From positions 34,555 to 98,554 of the forward strand of contig NZ_MUNS01000040.1 of assembly GCF_002002705.1 (NCBI RefSeq): DNA of 64,000 nt, read 5' to 3'. Source of the stretch: Polaromonas sp. C04 (GTDB lineage Bacteria; Pseudomonadota; Gammaproteobacteria; Burkholderiales; Burkholderiaceae_C). The notes below the pieces were generated by a model. It saw nothing but the letters and a program-made list of their open reading frames with translations, was not told where the DNA came from and did not search any database. Made by a program: the position numbers and the translations under genes. This document shows positions 17,814-26,557 of this stretch, piece after piece; the first letter of the stretch is position 1; each line of letters starts with the position of its first letter.

Positions 17814-19226
17814 GTGAAGAAGAGCATGAAGAACCCGCCGGCCAAGCCTGCGCGAAAGGGCGTCTGGATTTCGCCCGACATTTTTGAGGCCGACCTCAAG
17901 CCCGCGGGCTGGCCTGATGACCCCGACCTGCGCAATGGTGTCGAATGGCTCCTCAGCTTCGTCAAGCCTGATGATTGGAAAAAGCGCCGGTTCGCCGCAC
18001 TGCAGCGCTTTGTCGATTCCATCGCGGGCGCTGGCGACGACTCTACGGGCAAAGGCCGCTTCTTCGACGAGCGAGACCAGATAGCCTGGTACTTGTTTCT
18101 TGGGCAGGCGTTCCTGGACCACCCAACCATTTATGACTTCATGTATGGCAGCCGGGTGGTACCGGTCATCACGTCGATTGGTCGCGACCTGGAGCTACTC
18201 CAAGGGGTAGGCGGCGTTGATGCCCGGGTACGCCGCATGGTGGGCCCGGAGAAGGGCCAGCCGAATGCGTGTCTATTCGAACTCTTGGTCGCTGCCGCGT
18301 ACCGCCGGGAAGGTGCTGAGGTAGCCTTCCTTGAGGAGCGGCCTGGCGTTGCCAAGACCTACGACATGGACGTGTCGCTTGGTGACATCAACTGGGCAGT
18401 CGAGTGCAAGCGCCTAGAGGGCGGCGACTACACGGAAGCCGAACGGACTCGGGCCAAGGAGCTCTGGCTTCCCGTAGCACGCGTATTTCACACTCGCGGC
18501 CTGAACGTCATTTGCACGACCGACTTTCTAGTTGAGCTCAACTCCGTGCCCAATGACTACTTGGCACGCAAGGCGCGGGAATGGCTCGATGCCGGCGCGC
18601 TGCTGCCACTTACCTGGAGTGACGACATTTCCGTCGGGCGGCTCGAGCGACTCGACCTCGGGCCCCTTCAAGCTTTGCTGGCGACGGATGACGTTGCCAT
18701 GAGCAGCTCCCGAATGCACGAACTATTGACGGGTCGCTACAAGCAGAACGCGCACATCATCAGTTCGTTGCTCGTCAAGTTTGCCAATAACCCGGTCTAC
18801 GTGACCTCGTGTGACGCGGGTTGTGTCTTTGACTGGGAGAGCCGAGGCGAAGCGGCCATAGACAAGAAGGCGCGCGACATCTTTAAGCGCCTAGCGGATG
18901 GTTGCGCGCAGCTGCCCAGTGGGCTGCCGGGCATCGTGCATATCGGCTTTGAAGCCGTAGACGGACTCGACGTTGAAGCGGTCCGCCATGGCAAGGTCAT
19001 GCACTCAGTCAGTCAGTTCGACCCCGGTGACAAGGCACTCGAATACGTCTACGTCCATTGGCTTGCGCCCGAGAGCCCACCGAACACGGCGATGGCTTTT
19101 GATGAAACCTGTCACTGGCAGGCAGTACGCCCAACGCGACCGCGACCACTGGAGGGCGGGTTCTTGCTGCTGCCACCGGACGCGGAGTCTCGTGACGGAG
19201 TGCACTGGCGTCCGCGGACCCACTGA
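17814..19226 (+). CDS. Orphan protein with a PD-(D/E)XK nuclease-like core
   Basis: A 470-residue soluble protein. I start it at a GTG at 17814, seven bases after AAGGAG; the frame is open further up to 17625 but without a ribosome site. The middle of the protein shows a restriction-endonuclease-like pattern: helix LFELLVAAAYRREGAEVAFLEE with E156, then TYDMDVSLGDINWAVECKRLEG giving D186 and E197-x-K199. This matches the E...D...ExK core of PD-(D/E)XK enzymes. I do not recognise the rest (about 140 N-terminal and 270 C-terminal residues). It stands alone between an IS3 remnant and a recombinase block, which suggests an accessory or defence gene. No methyltransferase partner is adjacent, so classical restriction is not supported. 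Confidence 0.6.
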   Translation: MKKSMKNPPAKPARKGVWISPDIFEADLKPAGWPDDPDLRNGVEWLLSFVKPDDWKKRRFAALQRFVDSIAGAGDDSTGKGRFFDERDQIAWYLFLGQAFLDHPTIYDFMYGSRVVPVITSIGRDLELLQGVGGVDARVRRMVGPEKGQPNACLFELLVAAAYRREGAEVAFLEERPGVAKTYDMDVSLGDINWAVECKRLEGGDYTEAERTRAKELWLPVARVFHTRGLNVICTTDFLVELNSVPNDYLARKAREWLDAGALLPLTWSDDISVGRLERLDLGPLQALLATDDVAMSSSRMHELLTGRYKQNAHIISSLLVKFANNPVYVTSCDAGCVFDWESRGEAAIDKKARDIFKRLADGCAQLPSGLPGIVHIGFEAVDGLDVEAVRHGKVMHSVSQFDPGDKALEYVYVHWLAPESPPNTAMAFDETCHWQAVRPTRPRPLEGGFLLLPPDAESRDGVHWRPRTH

Positions 19227-19337
19227 AGGGGGCGACCGGTTCGGTCGGCTAGGGAACTGACCCGCCCCGGCTGAGGCAGGTCTGTCGCGGATGGTCCCAG
19301 ATGGGTCACAGTTATTCAACGAACGCCGGCTCCAAGC

Positions 19338-19778
19338 ATGCGTGCGAATGTCCGATTGCGCGGGCGGTGCATGGATGCAATGGGCGCCGTGGCGTCGGGC
19401 GCCAGACGACCAAAATCGGTCACTCCATCCACCCCTAATCCGACCTCCCCGCGTCGCGAGCAGTTGTTCCTGCTCGGGCGCATCGTCGCCACCCCAGGCG
19501 CACTCGAGCTGCTGCGGCGCACCGCCACCATCCCCGAGGTGCTGCTGATGCGTCATGTGACGGGGGACTGGGGTGATATTGGCGCCGAAGACGCACAGGA
19601 GAACGACCTGTCCTTGCAGGCCGGATTCCGACTGATGTCGGTCTACAAGCTTCCCTTGGTTGCCGCTGTTGTGGCCGACATGGACCAGTCCTGTACTGGA
19701 CCAGTGCAGCACCCCATCTGGCTCATCACCGAGGCCGATCGCAGCGCCACCACGTTTTTGCTGCCCGAGGAGTATTGA
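19338..19778 (+). CDS. Small conserved plasmid/island protein
   Basis: A 146-residue protein. From about residue 40 it shows a pattern I know from plasmid- and island-borne hypothetical proteins: LFLLGRIVATPGALELLRR, then HVTGDWGDIGAEDAQENDLSL, RLMSVYKLP, and a C-terminal IWLITEADRSATTFLLPEEY. In databases such proteins are often loosely labelled as restriction-related, but no enzymatic domain is visible. The first 30-35 residues are atypical, and the true start may lie later. Its TGA (19776-19778) directly abuts the ATG of the recombinase, so the two are probably co-transcribed. Confidence 0.6.
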   Translation: MRANVRLRGRCMDAMGAVASGARRPKSVTPSTPNPTSPRREQLFLLGRIVATPGALELLRRTATIPEVLLMRHVTGDWGDIGAEDAQENDLSLQAGFRLMSVYKLPLVAAVVADMDQSCTGPVQHPIWLITEADRSATTFLLPEEY

Positions 19779-20768
19779 ATGCGCCCCGCCCGTCAACGCT
19801 CGACAAGGATGCGGCACGGCCTTTTGCGCGCCCCACGCTCGAAACAGCTGGCCGCGGTCGATGCGTATGTGGGTTGTGGTCTGTCCGTCAGCACGCAGCG
19901 CGGCTATGCCTCGGATCTCGCGCATTTCAAGGCATGGGGTGGCACAGTCCCCTGCTCCGCCCACACGGTGGCGCGCTATGTGGCGGCATTCGCGGGCTCG
20001 CTCAAGGTCAGCACGCTGTTGCGGCACCTGGCGGCCATTGCGCGCGGGCATGTGGTGGGGGGCTTCGAGTCGCCCACGAGTGCGCCCCTCGTGCGGGCCA
20101 CGCTGCGCGGAATCCGCCGAGTGCATGGCACGGCGCAGAAACAGGCGAACCCGATCACCGTGGCCATGCTGCGCAAGCTGGTCAGGCCGGTGCCTACGTA
20201 TTCGGCGCTGCGCAACCTGCGCGACCGCGCGCTGCTCCTGGTGGGTTTTGCGGGTGGGTTTCGGCGCTCGGAGCTGGCCGCTCTGACCACCGGCAGCGTC
20301 TCGTTCACACGGCGTGGTGCGGTGTTGCACCTGCGCGCCGGCAAGACGGACCCGAATGGGGTTGGGCGCCATATTGCCGTGCCGTTTGGCACGCCGCCTC
20401 TGTGCCCGGTGCGCGCGCTGAGGGAGTGGATCAAGGCCACTCGCCATCTTGACACCTGCCCGGCGCAGGGTGGCGCTCCAAGCTCCCCGCTGTTTCGGCG
20501 CATCGACCGCTATGGCCATCCTGGCGGCGGACTGTGCGACGCGGCGGTCGGCTGGATCTTGACCCAGCGCATGCAGGCCGTGGGGTTATGCACACAAGGG
20601 TTCTCGGCGCACAGCCTGAGGGCGGGTCTGGTGACCAGTGCCGCCAAGGCGGGTGTGCCTACCTGGGCCATCCAACGGCAAACCGGTCACAAGTCCGAGC
20701 ACATGGTGCGGCGCTACATCCGGGGCCTCGGGCTGTTCGAGCAGAACGCGCTCAAGTCGGTTCTGTAG
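19779..20768 (+). CDS. Tyrosine site-specific recombinase (integrase)
   Basis: A 329-residue phage-integrase-family recombinase. The N-terminal SAM-like core-binding domain covers about residues 20-115. The catalytic domain has all key residues: R162 in GFRRSELAAL, K189 in RAGKTDP, H278-x-x-R281 in SAHSLRAG, H304 in TGHKSE and the nucleophile Y313 in RRYIRG. It probably mobilises the surrounding accessory block. No nearby tRNA or direct repeat that could be an attachment site was found by eye. Its start directly follows the stop of the 146-residue protein, and the 657-residue gene starts 17 bases downstream. Confidence 0.9.
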   Translation: MRPARQRSTRMRHGLLRAPRSKQLAAVDAYVGCGLSVSTQRGYASDLAHFKAWGGTVPCSAHTVARYVAAFAGSLKVSTLLRHLAAIARGHVVGGFESPTSAPLVRATLRGIRRVHGTAQKQANPITVAMLRKLVRPVPTYSALRNLRDRALLLVGFAGGFRRSELAALTTGSVSFTRRGAVLHLRAGKTDPNGVGRHIAVPFGTPPLCPVRALREWIKATRHLDTCPAQGGAPSSPLFRRIDRYGHPGGGLCDAAVGWILTQRMQAVGLCTQGFSAHSLRAGLVTSAAKAGVPTWAIQRQTGHKSEHMVRRYIRGLGLFEQNALKSVL

Positions 20769-20785
20769 TCCTTCCAGTCACCGAT

Positions 20786-22759
20786 ATGAAGAATCCACCT
20801 ATCGCCCCCGTTGGGGGGTTTGGCAACGTCACGGCTATCGGTGCCGCCGGTGCACCCACTGTTTGGACCCTTGCCGGCATCTTGAGTCACTTCGTTGCCG
20901 CGCGTTCGCTCCAGCGTGCCGGCGCGCAACAGCTGGGTCGTATTCAGCGCCCCTTGGCTTGGCTGCAGGAGTTTCGGCATGGCGCGTTCAGAGCCATCTC
21001 GTTATTTCCCGTGAGCGATAGCGAACAGGTCCTGGTGGGCGTTCAATGGACCGGAGAATTCTCGATTCTGTCAGGCCACAACCTTAGAGGCACTGACCCG
21101 TTGCCCGACTGGAATCTGCTCGAAGCATCGTTGATGGAGCGGGCCAGGCCGCTTGGCAGCGCCGATCAACGGCTGCTGCGCCAACATCTGGACCGGCAGT
21201 GGGCTCGGGCGCTACAAGCCGCGCACGGGGCGCCTCGTATCAAAGCCCTTCTGGCCCGCTGGCAGGCACACGGCATTCACCTGGCCATGACGCAAATTTT
21301 GGCGGCGCATGGTGCCTACGCCGATCCGCACGCCGTCCACTTGCTGCGCTCGGTCGGTTCGCGTTCCATCGCGGTTTATAACTGGCTGTGCGCCACCAAG
21401 ATTTTGAGAAGCACCCGCTGCGCGGCTCTGCGTTTGGAGCCGACTTTTGTGGCACACGCCGTATGTCATCGCGGAGCGTGCACCGATCGGCTGCTGGAGG
21501 CCATAGACCTGCGCGAGCCACTGCGCGCCGTGATCAGGCAGGGCTTTGGCTTAGGCCATGGCGAGATTCGCTACCTGAACCGCGTGGTGGGAGCGCGCGA
21601 GGTCAGTGCCGAGCGTTTTGCGATATTGATACGGCACATCGCGCCACTGCCACCGCAGGCTCGCCCCACCACGTTCAATGGTGTGCTGGCGCTGGCCGCA
21701 GCGTACGACCAGCGCATGCTCGATTCGCTGTCGTTCCTGTTCCCCGCGGGGTTGTGCCGGGCCTTGGGTCCGGTCACCACACGGGTTCACCGCCAGGCCG
21801 TGCATCGAACCTGGGCACGGTTCGCCCTGCAGCATCAGCGACTCCATCCGAATGGGTCCACTCCGCCGACGCCCGACGACGCGCTCGATTGGCTCTCGAC
21901 GAATGAGGAGGATCTCGAGGATGAAATCGATCTTGTTCCGCTCCTGCAGGGCTGGGGTGAGGCCGACGAGCCGGACACAGGTAACGAGGTGGACTGGAGA
22001 TCTTCTGGACCCACATCCGATGAACTCTTTGAGGAATGGCTGCTCGCGTTGCCGTTCGAGGCCACGCGCAGCATCCACTTGCAGTTGTGCCGCCTGTCGG
22101 TGGCCCGACGCGCCGCATATGTGCGGCATTGGCGCTGTACGCTGCCAGAGTCGCTGCAACTGTGCACGGCCATGCTCGCGGTGGCTCCCGCGTTGGTGGC
22201 CGGCATTGCGCACACCCATGGCGTTGGGATGGGTCATGGGCAAACGGTGCAGTTCATCACGCCGTCGGAGCTCGACGCCTGGAATGATGCGGCGTGGCGT
22301 GTCAGCGCGCTCACCTGTGCCGACGACTTTGCGCGCGCGGCGAGCGAGCTTGGCAACTGTGTTGACGACCCGGCCTACTTTTATCGCGCCTTGGCGCTGG
22401 ATGCTCTGTACATCCGATTGACCGCCACCGCGACAGGTGAAGAGACCTTGATTGAGTTTGCGATGGGCGAAGCCGCCACCGGGAAAGACTCAGCTGGGTC
22501 TGCGGGGGCGGTGGGGATGGGATTTACGATTGCGCAGCACCTGGGAATTAACAACGCGGAGCCATCACGGGCGTCTCAGGCCAAAGCGGTGCAAATTTTG
22601 GGCTGGCTCAATCGGCAGTTTGGCGCCACACAACGTGGCACCGCGTTGGCGGCCGCCCACAGGGAGATTCAGGCGGCACTGGCGCGCCATCTCACGGTCC
22701 ATCGCTCTGGTCTCATTCGGGCTGCCGCCGCGCGCATCCATAAGCAAGGGCTACGCTAG
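20786..22759 (+). CDS. Large uncharacterised protein encoded next to the recombinase
   Basis: A 657-residue protein of unknown family. The frame is open from 20534, but that part overlaps the recombinase gene; the ATG at 20786 is the sensible start. It is rich in Ala, Leu, Arg and His, apparently helical and soluble, with an acidic stretch at about residues 372-410 (STNEEDLEDEIDL, then EADEPDTGNEVDW). A short Gly-rich segment lies near the C-terminus (GSAGAVGMGF, about 571-580). I see no signal peptide, membrane helix or nucleotide-binding motif. Close linkage to the integrase suggests an island maintenance or accessory function, which is inference only. It ends at a TAG just before an IS630 scrap. 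Confidence 0.65.
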   Translation: MKNPPIAPVGGFGNVTAIGAAGAPTVWTLAGILSHFVAARSLQRAGAQQLGRIQRPLAWLQEFRHGAFRAISLFPVSDSEQVLVGVQWTGEFSILSGHNLRGTDPLPDWNLLEASLMERARPLGSADQRLLRQHLDRQWARALQAAHGAPRIKALLARWQAHGIHLAMTQILAAHGAYADPHAVHLLRSVGSRSIAVYNWLCATKILRSTRCAALRLEPTFVAHAVCHRGACTDRLLEAIDLREPLRAVIRQGFGLGHGEIRYLNRVVGAREVSAERFAILIRHIAPLPPQARPTTFNGVLALAAAYDQRMLDSLSFLFPAGLCRALGPVTTRVHRQAVHRTWARFALQHQRLHPNGSTPPTPDDALDWLSTNEEDLEDEIDLVPLLQGWGEADEPDTGNEVDWRSSGPTSDELFEEWLLALPFEATRSIHLQLCRLSVARRAAYVRHWRCTLPESLQLCTAMLAVAPALVAGIAHTHGVGMGHGQTVQFITPSELDAWNDAAWRVSALTCADDFARAASELGNCVDDPAYFYRALALDALYIRLTATATGEETLIEFAMGEAATGKDSAGSAGAVGMGFTIAQHLGINNAEPSRASQAKAVQILGWLNRQFGATQRGTALAAAHREIQAALARHLTVHRSGLIRAAAARIHKQGLR

Positions 22760-22769
22760 CGCACAGCGC

Positions 22770-23092
22770 ACGCGGCCGAGACGGACCGTCTCCGCCGTCA
22801 CCAACAAGGGGCAGATGCGCTGGAAAATCTTCGACGGTACGCTGGACTGGGACATCCTGATTGAATTCCTGCGCCGGCTGATCAAGAACGCCGGGCGCAA
22901 GATCTACCTGATCCTGGACAACCTTCGCGTGCACCATAGCAAGCCCGTGAAGGCCTGGCTGGCCGAGCACAAGACCGAGATCGAAGTCTTCTATCTGCCC
23001 AGCTACAGCCCGGAGCTGACCCCGACGAGACGGCCAACACCGATCTCAAGCAGGCGCGCACCAAGCTGCAGCTGGTCAAGGCCTCACAGTGG
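22770..23092 (+). pseudogene. IS630-type transposase fragment, frameshifted
   Basis: An internal and C-terminal part of a second, different IS630-like transposase. It reads VTNKGQMRWKIFDGTLDWD, LIEFLRRLIKNAGRKIYLIL, DNLRVHHSKPVKAWL, and FYLPSYSPEL, the second Asp region and the conserved block after it. Near 23025 the frame shifts, after which the expected PDETANTDLKQA continues in the other frame. Neither the N-terminus nor any inverted repeat is visible. The fragment separates the recombinase block from the convergent catabolic genes. Confidence 0.75.
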
Positions 23093-23109
23093 TTTAGACT
23101 CCAACCAAA

Positions 23110-23889
23110 TCAGCGCAAAGCCTCATCATCCTGCTTCAGGATGCGCCGGGCGAAGTAATGAAAAGTGCCGGCGATGGCCTTGGGTTTCAACCGATAGTCA
23201 TGCGCTTCGCGCGCATGATCGGCGTTGATGGGCTTGATTTCACCGATCGAGCGAGCCAATACCTGCATGCGAGCAGCACGTTCGATAAATACACCCAGCA
23301 CGCAACTTTCCTCTATGGATGCAGCAGCCACCAGTTGACCATGGTGGGCCAGCAAGATTGCACGCTTGTCCCCCAATGCTTCGTGAATGATGCGACCCTC
23401 CTCATCCCCGATCGGCGCACCAGGCCATTCCGCCAGATACGCACAGTCATCAAAAAACATGCTGGTATCCATATGCGCGGCTACCAAGGGCTCACCTATC
23501 AGAGACAATGCCGAAACATAGGGCGGATGTGTATGGACAATCGCATTCACGTTGGGGCGATGGCGATAGACCCAGAGATGAAACCGGTTCGACGGATTCA
23601 CCATGCCGTCGCCCTCGAGGATGTTCAGGTCATCGTCGACGAGAACGACATTACTCGCCATTGCCTCGTCGAAACCTAGGCCGAAGCTCAGCATCCAGTA
23701 GGTTCCAGGTCTTTCGCCGCGCACAGTAATCTGGCCGGCCAGCGCGGACTCATGCCCCTCAGCAGCCAAGATTCGGCAGGTCAGCGCAAGTTTCTGCTGA
23801 ACAGTCCAATCGGGCACATAGAGAAATTTCTCCATGTTTCTTGCCGTTTGTTGGTGATACGCTTCCTTTGGGCGAATGATTGCAGTCAT
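23110..23889 (-). CDS. Class II aldolase/adducin-family protein
   Basis: A 259-residue zinc-dependent aldolase-fold protein. Zinc ligands are the His pair in IVHTHPPYVSAL (about residues 117-128) and the later His in LLAHHGQLV (about 178-186). The preceding part (EGHESALAGQITVRGERPGTYW) matches the family's substrate-loop region. Members cleave or epimerise sugar phosphates or decarboxylate/cleave oxo-acids, and many soluble ones in proteobacteria are of unknown substrate. It is the last gene of the minus-strand transporter block, so it probably acts on the imported carboxylate or its product. Confidence 0.85.
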   Translation of the reverse strand: MTAIIRPKEAYHQQTARNMEKFLYVPDWTVQQKLALTCRILAAEGHESALAGQITVRGERPGTYWMLSFGLGFDEAMASNVVLVDDDLNILEGDGMVNPSNRFHLWVYRHRPNVNAIVHTHPPYVSALSLIGEPLVAAHMDTSMFFDDCAYLAEWPGAPIGDEEGRIIHEALGDKRAILLAHHGQLVAAASIEESCVLGVFIERAARMQVLARSIGEIKPINADHAREAHDYRLKPKAIAGTFHYFARRILKQDDEALR

Positions 23890-24011
23890 GTGACATCTCC
23901 GTGATTTACTTTTGATAGGTCGGTTGGGCTCAAAACTCCCAACCGACGATGATTTTCCAAGAGGCTTTCGCGTTTGATCGAAATATGGCCCAGTAGGCGA
24001 TATTCGAGTTT

Positions 24012-24365
24012 TTATTTCAAAATCTCCAGAACCGTTTCGGGTGGCCTACATAGTCTTGTTCCCACCGACGTTGTGACGATGGGCCGATTGATCAAGCTCG
24101 GATCACTGATCATGAAATCGACCAACTCATCATCGGACCATCTCTCGCTTGCCAAATCAAGCGTCCTGTAGGCTTCTTCGTTTGTCCGGAGCAAATCCCG
24201 TGCAGAGAGGCGCATTGAACGGAGCAACTCCTGAAGCCTTTCTTTCGTAAAAAGTGTCTTCATGTATTCGATAATTTCTGGCTCGATGCCATGATCACGA
24301 ATGAGAGAGAGTGTGTTTCGCGAGGTTCCACAGCTAGTGTTGTGATAAATGGTAGTTTTGAACAT
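24012..24365 (-). CDS. ArsC-family (arsenate reductase-like) protein
   Basis: A 117-residue thioredoxin-fold protein. The start is the ATG at 24365 with a GGA seven bases upstream; an in-frame TTG lies four codons earlier. The N-terminal YHNTSCGTSRNTL carries the single catalytic Cys of glutaredoxin-dependent arsenate reductases, and the Arg in NRPIVTTSVGTRLCRP corresponds to the conserved substrate-binding region. The length fits the short ArsC/Spx/YffB group. There is no arsR, arsB or acr3 gene nearby; it sits between tctA-like and aldolase genes. It may have been recruited for another redox job or simply be a passenger. Confidence 0.8.
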   Translation of the reverse strand: MFKTTIYHNTSCGTSRNTLSLIRDHGIEPEIIEYMKTLFTKERLQELLRSMRLSARDLLRTNEEAYRTLDLASERWSDDELVDFMISDPSLINRPIVTTSVGTRLCRPPETVLEILK

Positions 24366-24396
24366 GAGAGTTTCCAATTAATTTACTTCGTTTGAT

Positions 24397-25917
24397 TCAT
24401 ACGCGTTGCGCCTTCACTCGTTTCGGCCATTTTTTTCTCTTCCTCCAAAGCGATATAAGCAATGGCCAAAGCAATAGCACGAGCGCCAAGGTGGTTATGC
24501 TTCCCACAAGAGAGTTTGACCAAAATATATTGAGGCTTCCGCTGGATGCGAGCATTGTCTGGCGAAAGGCATCCTCGGCCCTAGCACCCAGTACAAGTGC
24601 GAGCACAAGGGGGGCCATTGGGTATCTGAGTTTCTTGAAGAAGTAGCCGACAACACCGAATAGCAGCATAAGCCAGACATCGAGCATCGAGTGGTGAATC
24701 GTGTAAGCGCCGGCCGAGCAAATCACAACGATTATGGGGGCAATGATGGAAAATGGAATCCGCAAGATCGATGCAAATAAGGGGACGGTACAGAGAACGA
24801 TGATTAGACCTGCCACATTACCCAAATATATACTCGCTATTAACCCCCATACGAAGTCTTTTTGCTCGACAAAAAGCATAGGACCCGGCTCCAGACCCCA
24901 TATCATCAATCCACCGAGCAAGACGGCCGCCGTCGCAGAGCCGGGGATGCCCAATGCGAGCATGGGCATCAGCGCGCACGTGCCAGATGCGTGGGCCGCG
25001 GTCTCAGGCGCAATGACGCCTTCCATTTGGCCAGTTCCGAATTTCTCTGGCTCGGATGAAAGCCGCTCTGCCAGCCCGTAGCTCATGAACGACGCAGCGG
25101 TTGCGCCGCCAGGGGTAATCCCCATCCAGCAGCCAACGGCCGCGCTTCGCAACAGCGTAGCCCAGTAGCGAGGAAGTGTGGCCCAAGTTTTCAAAATCAC
25201 CTTAAGACTCATGTTCGCATTTTTCCCCTGGAAATCCATGCCCTTCTCTACCGTAAGCAAAATCTCACCGATCCCAAATAGTCCGATTACCGCGACAAGG
25301 AAATCAACGCCCTGCGTCAGCGATGTGATACCAAAGGTGAGGCGAACTTCGCCGCTCATGGAATCCATGCCCACCGCCGCCAAGCCGAAGCCGAGCATCA
25401 TGGCGACGACAGTTTTGGCAACTCCCCCGCTGTTCATGCCGACAAAACTGCAGAAGGTCAGGAGGTAGACGGCGAAAAACTCCGGCGGCCCGAACCGCAG
25501 TGCAAATTTCGCAAGAAGTGGCGCCAGAAATGTGATTAGTAATACGCCGACCAGGGCACCGATGAACGCCCCCGTAAAAGACATTGTGAGAGACTCCGCA
25601 GCCCGCCCTTGCTGCGCCAGTGGATATCCGTCAAAAGTGGTAGTCACCGAAGACGGCTCTCCAGGTATATTGAAAAGAGTCGCAGTAATGGCCCCCCCGA
25701 ATAGCGCTCCCCAGTATATGCAGGAAAGCATGATGATTCCGGAGGTCGGAGACATCGTAAATGTAAGAGGCATCAGGATTGCAACGCCATTGGGCCCTCC
25801 GAGACCCGGCAACACGCCAACCAGGATTCCCAAGAGAATCCCAATCAACATGATTCCGAGGCCGTACCAAGTCAGGACAACCGAAAATCCATGAAGGAGC
25901 GAATTAATTTGATCCAT
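24397..25917 (-). CDS. tctA: Tripartite tricarboxylate transporter permease, large subunit (TctA)
   Basis: A 506-residue inner-membrane protein with about 11-12 hydrophobic segments. The family signature GILVGVLPGLGGPNGVAILMPLT lies at about residues 30-52, and IYWGALFGGAITATLFNIPGEPSS at about 67-90; a second GITPGGATAAS motif occurs near residue 262. It forms the conducting subunit of a sodium- or proton-driven carboxylate importer with the TctB-like protein encoded 28 bases upstream and the Bug receptor. An AAGGAAG ribosome site precedes the ATG. The substrate cannot be read from sequence. Confidence 0.93.
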   Translation of the reverse strand: MDQINSLLHGFSVVLTWYGLGIMLIGILLGILVGVLPGLGGPNGVAILMPLTFTMSPTSGIIMLSCIYWGALFGGAITATLFNIPGEPSSVTTTFDGYPLAQQGRAAESLTMSFTGAFIGALVGVLLITFLAPLLAKFALRFGPPEFFAVYLLTFCSFVGMNSGGVAKTVVAMMLGFGLAAVGMDSMSGEVRLTFGITSLTQGVDFLVAVIGLFGIGEILLTVEKGMDFQGKNANMSLKVILKTWATLPRYWATLLRSAAVGCWMGITPGGATAASFMSYGLAERLSSEPEKFGTGQMEGVIAPETAAHASGTCALMPMLALGIPGSATAAVLLGGLMIWGLEPGPMLFVEQKDFVWGLIASIYLGNVAGLIIVLCTVPLFASILRIPFSIIAPIIVVICSAGAYTIHHSMLDVWLMLLFGVVGYFFKKLRYPMAPLVLALVLGARAEDAFRQTMLASSGSLNIFWSNSLVGSITTLALVLLLWPLLISLWRKRKKWPKRVKAQRV

Positions 25918-25945
25918 GATGATTATTCTTCCTTTTGATCACGCC

Positions 25946-26464
25946 TTAATAACCAAACAAAGACTCAATTGGACCTTTCGGTAATGGCACGAGAAACACG
26001 ATCTCGAATAAAATGAAGAGCGCCAGGCTAAAGCCAACGCTAACCGGAATGGCCCTCCACCAGCTGGTATGCTTGCTGATACGCATAAATCCAGCAATGA
26101 AAATCATGGATGCAACATAAATTCCGACGAACTCAATTCCAAAAATATACAGCAAGCTTGGAATAAAAATTGTCAAAACTGATTTCAATTGCTTTGGCTC
26201 AACAAAAGGCTTAACATTTCTATTGCCGCCAAAAAATGCCGAGAAAAAGATGACGGCACTGGCGAGGCAGAGAATTGCGCCAATGCGAAATGGAAAATAT
26301 CCGGCCTGCAGATTGCCATCAAGCCATCCAGCGCCTATTCGATGGCTATCGACCATTATCGCCACACCGATGAGAAATATAACAACAGCAACCACCGCGT
26401 CCGCCATCCAGCCGGAGGCCGATTGGCTATGAGTGTTTTTGGTTTCTTCCTGATTCGTGCTCAT
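25946..26464 (-). CDS. tctB: Tripartite tricarboxylate transporter small subunit (TctB)
   Basis: A 172-residue membrane protein with four predicted helices (AVVAVVIFLIGVAIMV, AILCLASAVIFFSAFF, IFIPSLLYIFGIEFVGIYVA, SVGFSLALFILFEIVFLVPLP). It ends with the PLPKGPIE motif common in TctB proteins. It lies between the receptor and TctA genes in the canonical order and is probably translated from the same mRNA. Confidence 0.9.
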   Translation of the reverse strand: MSTNQEETKNTHSQSASGWMADAVVAVVIFLIGVAIMVDSHRIGAGWLDGNLQAGYFPFRIGAILCLASAVIFFSAFFGGNRNVKPFVEPKQLKSVLTIFIPSLLYIFGIEFVGIYVASMIFIAGFMRISKHTSWWRAIPVSVGFSLALFILFEIVFLVPLPKGPIESLFGY

Positions 26465-26557
26465 GTTTTTGTACCTCTACACATCGGCGGAACTATCTTG
26501 CATTGGGATGGTTTCGTCATACTACCGTGATCTTTCTGAGCCCCAATATTTCCACCA

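Noticed and set aside
19005..20519. Minus-strand open frame of 504 codons
   Set aside because: It lies opposite the nuclease-like, small conserved and recombinase genes; its Arg/Gln/His-rich translation is typical of a shadow frame.
20534..20785. N-terminal extension of the 657-residue protein
   Set aside because: It would overlap the catalytic end of the recombinase gene in another frame; the ATG at 20786 follows the recombinase stop.
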